64,000 nt of DNA from Leucobacter viscericola. GTDB lineage: Bacteria; Actinomycetota; Actinomycetes; Actinomycetales; Microbacteriaceae. The stretch spans positions 2,790,001 through 2,854,000 of the forward strand of contig NZ_CP049863.1 of NCBI RefSeq assembly GCF_011299575.1, given 5' to 3'. Both the position numbers and the translations under genes were made by a program. A model generated the notes under the pieces. The model was given only the letters and a program-made list of their open reading frames with translations, was not told where the DNA came from and did not search any database. Positions 1 to 5,633 of this stretch are shown in pieces (within the stretch, counting starts at the first letter, position 1; each line of letters begins with the position of its first letter).

Positions 1-68
1 TCCTGAACATTCTGAATCCGGGGACAGGTGGGATCTTGACGCCCGTGATTTTGGGAGAGTTGAAGTGA
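1..68 (+). CDS. 3' end of an upstream gene (partial, orphan C-terminus)
   Basis: Open frame entering from the left edge and ending in TGA at 66-68. The last residues read LNILNPGTGGILTPVILGEL-K. The identical C-terminus recurs at the end of the 59-residue ORF at 1465-1644, again directly in front of a two-TM gene. The TGA shares one base with the ATG of the next gene (TGATG), so the two are translationally coupled. A C-terminal tail repeated ahead of a paired small gene is typical of polymorphic toxin C-termini and orphan cassettes, but no toxin domain can be named from this fragment. Confidence 0.5.
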   Translation, partial: LNILNPGTGGILTPVILGELK

Positions 69-427
69 TGAGTGCCTCGTTAAGGATCTTTCAAACTCAT
101 GATGCGGCGGGGGAGCCGGCTCCTGCGGAGTTTGTGCAGACGATTGTGCCGAAGAACTCGCAACCGGAGCCGGAAGCGTTACGCGAATTCATGTTGCCGC
201 TGCGGCCGTCACGAACGTCTCGTTCTGGTGTGTATTTCTATGATGACCCTGCACGGGGTTCTGGTCGCTTGAAGGTGGTTGGGGCGAGTGGGTTTGATCT
301 TCCGCGGGTGGACGAGATGGTGCATTTGATGGAGATTAATCGGAAGATTGGGATGGAGGATCCGGCGCGGGTGCCGGATGTGCCGGGGTGGGTGGTGCCG
401 TTTGTGATTTCGAATCGGAGTCCGTGG
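1..427 (+). repeat. Direct repeat unit, copy 1 of the A cassette
   Basis: Identical base for base to 1577-2003 (constant offset 1576). Identity breaks at 428, in the TM-coding part, and resumes at 583 with the same offset, running with a few changes through the stop codon and the A-B spacer to about base 790. Confidence 0.9.
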
Positions 428-673
428 ATTCGTATCCTAATCGGACTATTCTTCCTCTTTCCAGTGTCCTTGATGCTGAGCGTCCCTTTGCTTGTTCCGG
501 AATTTTCTCTATTCACAAAAATTGGCAGTCTGATACTGGGTTTTGCTCTGTTGGTGGGGCTCGTGTGGTCGTTTTGGACGAATGTGCGGCGTTTGCCGTG
601 GTGGGTGAAGGCTCGTGCGCAGGCGAAGCGAGACGGCGGACCTTTGCCTGAGGAACTACGCGTGTGGAGTTGA
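68..673 (+). CDS. Two-TM small protein, immunity-like, copy A1
   Basis: About 201 residues. A soluble N-terminal half (to about residue 115) is followed by two hydrophobic segments (about 120-145 and 150-170) and a basic cytoplasmic tail (RRLPWWVKARAQAKRDGG). The ATG at 68 overlaps the preceding TGA; GTG at 65 is the alternative. A GGGAG sequence lies about 10 bases upstream. The first 427 bases of the window are identical to 1577-2003, so this is a duplicate of the gene at 1644-2249; only the TM segment differs. A more distant paralogue follows at 757. I do not recognise a named family. Position behind orphan C-termini, tandem copies and membrane location fit an immunity protein, which is inference. 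Confidence 0.75.
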   Translation: MSASLRIFQTHDAAGEPAPAEFVQTIVPKNSQPEPEALREFMLPLRPSRTSRSGVYFYDDPARGSGRLKVVGASGFDLPRVDEMVHLMEINRKIGMEDPARVPDVPGWVVPFVISNRSPWIRILIGLFFLFPVSLMLSVPLLVPEFSLFTKIGSLILGFALLVGLVWSFWTNVRRLPWWVKARAQAKRDGGPLPEELRVWS

Positions 674-756
674 GTGACGGGTGGTTGATCCTTACTCCGC
701 ATTTTGTGTGGGACCGGTACCGGTGATGCACGCTTGGGCAGAGGGAGGGCCGTGGG

Positions 757-1374
757 GTGGCGGTCGTTGAAGTGATTCGTACTCACGTGCCTTCTGGTGA
801 TCCTGTGTCGGAAACGACGGTTTTTGAGGTTGCACAAGATAAGTGGTGGAGTACGGAGCCTGACGCGGTGGTCCGTCGGATTCGTTCGATGCGTCCGTCT
901 CGTACCGTCAATAGCTGTGTGTATTCGTTTGAATCGCCTGAGCATGGAAGCGGGTGGATTCGGGTATCGATAGATGGTTCAGTTGCTGGTGTTATCTATC
1001 GTGAGCAGATGGATGAGAAGGTTCAGATGCTTGAGATTGAGCGTGTGCTGGGCAGAAAAGAGCCGGGCGCTATAGCTGATATGCCTGTGTGGATGTACTC
1101 AACGCGCTTGAACGCAAGGAATCCCTATATACAATTTGGTCTTGGCATAATCCCGGCTTATGTGGGTTGGCGGGCTATTGCAGAGGTTCTTGGGGGCACC
1201 TACTCTGATGCCTTCAATAAGATCGGGTTTTTTGTCCTTGGGCTATTGCTCATCGGGGCAGGGGTGGCCTTGTGGCAGCTAGGGGTAAGGCGTTTCCGGT
1301 GGTGGCACCGTGCGCGTGCGGTGGTGAAGCGGCGCGGTGACAAGATGCCGTCGTATTTGCGAGCGTTTGAGTGA
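757..1374 (+). CDS. Two-TM small protein, divergent paralogue B
   Basis: 205 residues, GTG start with GAGGGAGGG about 8 bases upstream. It shares the layout of the flanking A copies: an N-terminal domain with MRPSRTVNSCVYSF (compare LRPSRTSRSGVYFY in A) and a PEHGSGWIRV segment (PARGSGRLKV in A), then two TM helices and a basic tail (RRFRWWHRARAVVKRRGD). It lies in the same direction 83 bases after A1. No database family can be assigned by eye. The shared scaffold with diverged sequence suggests a diversifying family such as immunity proteins; function unproven. Confidence 0.7.
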   Translation: MAVVEVIRTHVPSGDPVSETTVFEVAQDKWWSTEPDAVVRRIRSMRPSRTVNSCVYSFESPEHGSGWIRVSIDGSVAGVIYREQMDEKVQMLEIERVLGRKEPGAIADMPVWMYSTRLNARNPYIQFGLGIIPAYVGWRAIAEVLGGTYSDAFNKIGFFVLGLLLIGAGVALWQLGVRRFRWWHRARAVVKRRGDKMPSYLRAFE

Positions 1375-1464
1375 CGTGCGGCTGATGGCTATTCCTGAAC
1401 CCATATTGCGTCGCGGTTGTGGGCCTGTGCCGATCGCGATTGATGGATCCTTGAGATTTGGATA

Positions 1465-1644
1465 ATGGCGAACCTTTTTGGCTGCGGGGGCTGGGATTGT
1501 GTGGGATGTAGCGTGTATAAGCTCTCGCAGAATCCGAACGCGTTGGTTGAGTGCTATCAGGAAGATCCGTGGATGCTCCTGAACATTCTGAATCCGGGGA
1601 CAGGTGGGATCTTGACGCCCGTGATTTTGGGAGAGTTGAAGTGA
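1465..1644 (+). CDS. 59-residue orphan ORF with the repeated C-terminal tail
   Basis: Begins MANLFGCGGWDCVGC (five residues Cys/Gly-rich) and ends in the same ILNPGTGGILTPVILGEL-K tail as the fragment at the left edge. The frame is open back to a TGA at 1441-1443. No convincing ribosome binding site precedes the ATG at 1465, so it may be an untranslated leftover rather than an expressed gene. Its stop overlaps the start of the following two-TM gene. Reading: a displaced C-terminal coding cassette carried along when the downstream gene was duplicated. The cysteines could equally be chance. Confidence 0.4.
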   Translation: MANLFGCGGWDCVGCSVYKLSQNPNALVECYQEDPWMLLNILNPGTGGILTPVILGELK

Positions 1645-2003
1645 TGAGTGCCTCGTTAAGGATCTTTCAAACTCATGATGCGGCGGGGGAGCCGGCTCCT
1701 GCGGAGTTTGTGCAGACGATTGTGCCGAAGAACTCGCAACCGGAGCCGGAAGCGTTACGCGAATTCATGTTGCCGCTGCGGCCGTCACGAACGTCTCGTT
1801 CTGGTGTGTATTTCTATGATGACCCTGCACGGGGTTCTGGTCGCTTGAAGGTGGTTGGGGCGAGTGGGTTTGATCTTCCGCGGGTGGACGAGATGGTGCA
1901 TTTGATGGAGATTAATCGGAAGATTGGGATGGAGGATCCGGCGCGGGTGCCGGATGTGCCGGGGTGGGTGGTGCCGTTTGTGATTTCGAATCGGAGTCCG
2001 TGG
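1577..2003 (+). repeat. Direct repeat unit, copy 2 of the A cassette
   Basis: Second copy of bases 1-427. It begins inside the tail codons of the orphan ORF and covers the first two thirds of the second A gene. After a divergent block (2004-2158) the similarity returns and continues into the remnant of paralogue B at 2333. Confidence 0.9.
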
Positions 2004-2249
2004 GTCCGTATCCTGGTCGGGTTATTTTTTCTCATCCCAGGGTTTTTCATGCTTTCGATCCCTCTTCTGAAACCCCACTGGAATGCACTGCCAATTGCTG
2101 TGAATTTTATTTTCGGGATGCTTATTCTTTTGATGTGTGCGTGGTCGTTGTGGAGGGATGTGCGGCGTTTGCCGTGGTGGGTGAAGGCTCGTGCGCAGGC
2201 GAAGCGAGACGGCGGGCCTTTGCCTGAGGAACTTCGCGTGTGGAGTTGA
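1644..2249 (+). CDS. Two-TM small protein, immunity-like, copy A2
   Basis: Second copy of the gene at 68-673, about 201 residues. An upstream in-frame extension to 1551 is possible, but the conserved start context in the duplicate supports ATG 1644 (or GTG 1641). Residues before about 119 and after about 172 are nearly identical to A1, while the TM block between them differs at more than half of positions (for example KPHWNALPIAVNFIFG versus VPEFSLFTKIGSLILG). Such a mosaic, identical flanks around a divergent core with no length change, points to recombination or selection on the membrane part. Confidence 0.75.
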   Translation: MSASLRIFQTHDAAGEPAPAEFVQTIVPKNSQPEPEALREFMLPLRPSRTSRSGVYFYDDPARGSGRLKVVGASGFDLPRVDEMVHLMEINRKIGMEDPARVPDVPGWVVPFVISNRSPWVRILVGLFFLIPGFFMLSIPLLKPHWNALPIAVNFIFGMLILLMCAWSLWRDVRRLPWWVKARAQAKRDGGPLPEELRVWS

Positions 2250-2332
2250 GTGATGGGTGGTTGATCCTTTCCCCGCATTTTGTGTGGGACCGGTGCCGGT
2301 GATGCACGCTTGGGCAGACGGAAGGCCGTGTG

Positions 2333-2398
2333 ATGGCGGTCGTTGAAGTGAACCGTACCCACGCGCCTTCCGGTAATCCTGAGTCGGAATTAAAGTAG
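2333..2398 (+). pseudogene. Truncated remnant of paralogue B
   Basis: ATG followed by MAVVEVNRTHAPSGNPESEL-K and TAG. The first 18 residues match the start of the gene at 757 (MAVVEVIRTHVPSGDPVSE), and the spacer in front is also duplicated. Similarity stops abruptly close to the tRNA fragment, so the copy was cut at the element boundary. Confidence 0.75.
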
Positions 2399-2456
2399 GT
2401 CGTACAAATCGACTGGGGATAACTGCAGCTGGTACAGGCTCAACACTCCCGACCGC

Positions 2457-2501
2457 CTCATAATCCGTCGGTCGCGGGTTCAAGTCCCGCACGCCCTACC
2501 A
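2457..2501 (+). other. 3' tRNA fragment (CAT anticodon loop to CCA): putative attachment site
   Basis: The bases read CTCATAA (anticodon loop, CAT), then TCCGT, a variable region, a perfect T arm (GCGGG-TTCAAGT-CCCGC), an acceptor 3' strand ACGCCCT and ACCA. The 5' half is missing: the bases before 2457 do not pair with the anticodon stem, and no AGGGCGT acceptor strand occurs upstream. A tRNA cut in the anticodon loop with an intact 3' end is the standard core of tyrosine-integrase attachment sites. It therefore probably marks the right border of the accessory block 1-2400. The integrase and the intact tRNA gene are outside the window. Confidence 0.7.
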
Positions 2502-2530
2502 ATCCCTTTTGCGGATAGGTTGGAGAACGA

Positions 2531-3856
2531 TCAGCCGTTGAAGTTGGTTCCGCAAGCCATGTTCGCCCCGAACGTTCCGATGCTCAAACCGCTGTACAGC
2601 ACGTTGCCGACCGAATCGACGACCCGTATGCCGATTGTCGCGTCGCCTGCCGGGAACATCGATCGGGTCATCGTGAACGTCGACTGCGCCATGTCCGGGT
2701 TCGTGTACACGTCAGTCCACTGCCCACCGACCTGTATCTGCACGGTGTAGGTGCGCACGCCGGGAGGAGCTTTGAACGCGAGGTAGATGTTCGATGCCGA
2801 AACCGAGCACGAGACCGGATCGCGCGTCATCGTGAACTTTTGCGTGTTCGCCCCAGAACAAGGGGTCAACGTCGTCTGTGCGCTGGTGTTCGCCGTGAGG
2901 CACAGACCCGTGTCGCCGTGGACTAGCTGGAACGTAGTTGAGGTGACGGTCTCAATGCGCCAGTTAGCGCTGGAGTCTCCGGCTGCTGCAAGTACGCCAC
3001 GGTTGCCTGTCTGTCCGATGGACATTTCTGGAGAGGTCCTCGGTCGGAGGGTGGACTGTCCGCCGGGCGTCGTGACAATCTCGAAACGCTGATTCGACTG
3101 GGCGCCACACCCAAACGTCTGGAGTGCTGTGCCTGCTTGCGAGCGCGAATAGTAGATATCGAGACACTGGTTAGGATCCGAGACTGGCTTCACCATCATC
3201 CAGTTGTTCTGGTTCGCTGCCCGGGCGGGCATTCCCAGGGGGTAGAACGCTTTTGTGGTCATCGTGGCCTGAGAGTTGCCAGTCCCCGCTAACCATGTTC
3301 CCGCCCTGATTTGTGAATATGCCGTCGCCACCAGACTCTGTGTGCCGGACGCCGTGGCTAAACCATCGGCATCCGTCGCCAACGACCTCACACAATAGAT
3401 AACTGAGGCCCCGGGGGCCAGTGAAGTGCCGGCGATCGTCGGGAACGCTGCCCAGGTGCCAAACTGTGCGGTTTCTGGCATCACTCCGTTGAGACACTCG
3501 TCCATCGATGCGGTCGGCCACACCCGCACGCCCACCTTCGATGCGCCCGTGCTTGTCGACTTGGCAATGAAATACGCGTTTCCGGTGCCGCCGCCCGTGT
3601 TGGTCAGTGTGAAGCCGCCACGCTGATCTGTCGTGTGGCGTTGAAACGTCGTAGACAAGCTGTCGAAGCCGCTCTGCGTAATGGCGATCGTCGGGGCCGA
3701 AGCTGATCCGGTGGACGTCGCAGTCGCAGACCACGCCGCAACCGCAGGGGGTGCACCCAAAGCAAGCAGGAACGACACGATACCGACCACTGCGGCAGTG
3801 ACCTTCGTGCGGCGGCTCAGCTGCCGCGCATGTTGCATCAACATGTTGTCTGCCAT
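2531..3856 (-). CDS. Secreted ricin-type lectin domain protein
   Basis: 441 residues. A basic N-terminus and hydrophobic stretch (TAAVVGIVSFLLALGAPPAVAA, described by position: about 19-40) form a Sec signal. Residues about 45-200 are a beta-rich Thr/Ser region. About 225-345 is a ricin B-like lectin fold with an NQCLDIYYSRS unit, a QRFEIV unit and a second TGLCLTA...QKFTMTR repeat. The C-terminus (about 350-441) resembles a fibronectin/Ig-like domain. The ATG follows the stop of the upstream signal protein by two bases (TAATCATG), so the two are co-translated. Likely a cell-surface or secreted carbohydrate-binding protein; ligand unknown. Confidence 0.75.
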   Translation of the reverse strand: MADNMLMQHARQLSRRTKVTAAVVGIVSFLLALGAPPAVAAWSATATSTGSASAPTIAITQSGFDSLSTTFQRHTTDQRGGFTLTNTGGGTGNAYFIAKSTSTGASKVGVRVWPTASMDECLNGVMPETAQFGTWAAFPTIAGTSLAPGASVIYCVRSLATDADGLATASGTQSLVATAYSQIRAGTWLAGTGNSQATMTTKAFYPLGMPARAANQNNWMMVKPVSDPNQCLDIYYSRSQAGTALQTFGCGAQSNQRFEIVTTPGGQSTLRPRTSPEMSIGQTGNRGVLAAAGDSSANWRIETVTSTTFQLVHGDTGLCLTANTSAQTTLTPCSGANTQKFTMTRDPVSCSVSASNIYLAFKAPPGVRTYTVQIQVGGQWTDVYTNPDMAQSTFTMTRSMFPAGDATIGIRVVDSVGNVLYSGLSIGTFGANMACGTNFNG

Positions 3857-3858
3857 GA

Positions 3859-4428
3859 TTAGAGGTCCTTCTGAGTTCCGTTAACGGTGAGGGTAAACAG
3901 TGCAGTTTGTACCTGTGACGACTGAGAAGCCGTGTCATCGAGAGCGAGCTCTAGGCAGAGCACCGCTGACCCGCCGCCGTCAACCAGCGCAACTGCTGAG
4001 GCCGTGTGTCCGTGCAGTTTGTCTTGGGTGCCCGCAAGGCCAGGCGCACAGCTCGCCGCGTCAGGAACCGCGGTCACTCGTGCGCGCATAGAGTCTTTGA
4101 TCAATGCCGATGACGTCACTGCAATTTTGGTGTTGAGCTCCGCCGGCACTGTCCCGGTATTTGTCACCTTAAATGCTTGGGCCTGCGGTGAGCCAGGCAG
4201 CACTGAGTACGGAGCAAGCGCCACGCTTGCCTGGTCGTTGACCGTCAACCCGAGGCTTCCCGCTGTGATCGTTGCACCGGGCACCGTCTGGCTGCTCGAC
4301 AGCATCGCCAATGTGCCACCTGCTGCACCGAGTCCAAGCACGAGTGCACCAACCACCGCTAAAGATGACAGCAGTAGGGCTTTGGTTCGCGCTCGGATGC
4401 CTGTCGGCTCAGCCTGTTTGGCCTTCAT
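3859..4428 (-). CDS. SipW-type signal peptide protein (TasA/camelysin-like)
   Basis: 189 residues from the ATG at 4428, which has GAGGAGGAGA about 8 bases upstream; the open frame runs 28 codons further but without a better site. The N-terminus carries a long hydrophobic segment ending GGTLAMLSSSQTVPGATITAGSLGLTV, here cited in two parts: GGTLAMLSSSQTVPGA then TITAGSLGLTV. This is the hallmark of SipW-dependent secreted proteins such as TasA and camelysin. The rest is a beta-sandwich-like region with two cysteines. It is the first secreted gene downstream of the ECF sigma gene and is coupled to the ricin-domain gene. No SipW-type peptidase gene is visible in the window, so processing must rely on a distant one. 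Confidence 0.75.
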   Translation of the reverse strand: MKAKQAEPTGIRARTKALLLSSLAVVGALVLGLGAAGGTLAMLSSSQTVPGATITAGSLGLTVNDQASVALAPYSVLPGSPQAQAFKVTNTGTVPAELNTKIAVTSSALIKDSMRARVTAVPDAASCAPGLAGTQDKLHGHTASAVALVDGGGSAVLCLELALDDTASQSSQVQTALFTLTVNGTQKDL

Positions 4429-4579
4429 CGGCGTCTCCTCCTCATTTCTGTTTGTGGATCTGTCCAAGTTTCCTGGTGATTCACTACAGAGACGAGGATC
4501 GGGCACTTTCATAACACCCGGGTAAAGAAACTTGCAGAAACGGGATATTCGCCTCGAGATCGCAACGCAGCGAGGGCGC

Positions 4580-5185
4580 TTAGTGCGTGGGTCGACGCTT
4601 TCTCAACGCAGCGAGGGCAGCGCGTATTCGACCGCCGTCCGTCTCGAGGTAGCTCTTCTTCAACGCGCGACGAGCCCGCATGTACACCATGGCCTCGGTT
4701 GTGGGCAGAATGTCGAGATCGTGAGCAGACTCGCGGTTGCTTTTGCCCTCCAGCACGCGCGCGTGCAGCACGCGCCGATAACGTTCCGGGAGACTGTCGA
4801 ACGCGGCTGAAAGATCCGAATCGATGTCGTGACCGTCGTCAGCATGGTCGGGGATATGGTCGACGACTACCTTCTCGATGTCATCGAGTGTCTTGATTCG
4901 GGCGCGATAACGCAGCTGGCTGATGGACGTATTCCGCACTGCCGAGCGCAGGTAGAGGGAAAACGCTTCCGTCGGCCCGCCACCATTGCGAATCACGGTG
5001 AAGACTCGTGAGAATGCTTCGCTCGCGATCTCTTCGGCTTCATCGGGGTGAGGCGCCGTGCGACGAGCCAGTCGAACAGCCATCTGAAAATGACGGTTGT
5101 AGAGCACTCCGCCTGCGTCAGTGTCGCCAGCCCGCAATGCGTCGACGAGATCTACATCGCTGACGCCGTCAACATCTTCACTCAC
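4580..5185 (-). CDS. ECF-type RNA polymerase sigma factor
   Basis: About 201 residues. Region 2 (HPDEAEEIASEAFSRVFTVI, about residues 50-75) and region 4 (LPERYRRVLHARVLEGKSNR, about 130-150, with a helix-turn-helix after it) are recognisable. GTG at 5185 is preferred over GTG at 5206 because GAGGAG lies about 10 bases ahead of it. The C-terminus is basic. The gene sits 151 bases upstream of, and in the same direction as, the SipW-type and ricin-domain genes, so it may direct their expression. No anti-sigma gene is adjacent. Group assignment within the ECF family is not possible by eye. Confidence 0.85.
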   Translation of the reverse strand: MSEDVDGVSDVDLVDALRAGDTDAGGVLYNRHFQMAVRLARRTAPHPDEAEEIASEAFSRVFTVIRNGGGPTEAFSLYLRSAVRNTSISQLRYRARIKTLDDIEKVVVDHIPDHADDGHDIDSDLSAAFDSLPERYRRVLHARVLEGKSNRESAHDLDILPTTEAMVYMRARRALKKSYLETDGGRIRAALAALRKRRPTH

Positions 5186-5633
5186 CCGCCACGCTCCTCT
5201 CCCCACGTTGTGCGCCCGAGGGCTCGCCTGTCCTTTTATATAGCAAATCTACTCAGATATGAACAGAACAGGTTGCGAGTTTGGGTTGCTGCGATCATCA
5301 CACCGACCTGCGCGGGGACACAACGCCGCTAGTGCGATACGTATCTTCGCGCACTGGTCGTGCATATTGTGTGCGTGCGATACGTAACTTGAACCACTTG
5401 CGGCACTCAGAAGGTGTGCCGTAGGTATCGTTAACCTCACTACATCTTTCACGACACGTGTTTGTTTTCCAGGGGTAGATCCTCTGCCCTGTGTTCTCTA
5501 TCCGGGGTAAACGTCCGCGCCTGTTAGTTCTCCAGAAACTCAGGCTTCGATTTCTGGGAGACGCGAATTGTTGGCGCGCGGTGACGGAACCGGGTGATCT
5601 GAAACGGCTTCTTGTGCTGTCTGTGAAGCAGAA
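5186..5633. other. Intergenic region between divergent sigma and RCC1 genes
   Basis: No credible gene. It contains a 12-bp direct repeat GTGCGATACGTA at 5332-5343 and 5375-5386; the first copy overlaps a perfect 10-bp palindrome (GATACGTATC, 5336-5345). An AT-rich stretch (TTTTATATAGCAAATC, 5233-5248) could hold the sigma gene promoter on the minus strand. A single TACTCAG site is at 5250, without the spaced partners seen near other surface genes. Confidence 0.5.

Noticed and set aside
238..945. 235-codon minus-strand frame opposite the A1 and B genes
   Set aside because: Arg/His/Pro/Thr-rich shadow of the plus-strand genes; the duplicate region has it too only because the plus strand is duplicated.
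2022..2492. Minus-strand frame beginning MRDLNPRPTDYEAVG
   Set aside because: The familiar false translation of a tRNA 3' half; it supports the tRNA fragment, not a gene.
2426..2501. A complete tRNA gene
   Set aside because: Only the part from the anticodon loop onward is tRNA-like. There is no matching acceptor 5' strand or D arm at the required distance, and the anticodon stem does not pair.
5249..5452. 67-codon minus-strand ORF between sigma and RCC1 genes
   Set aside because: No ribosome binding site, no recognisable protein features, and it covers the repeated promoter-like elements.
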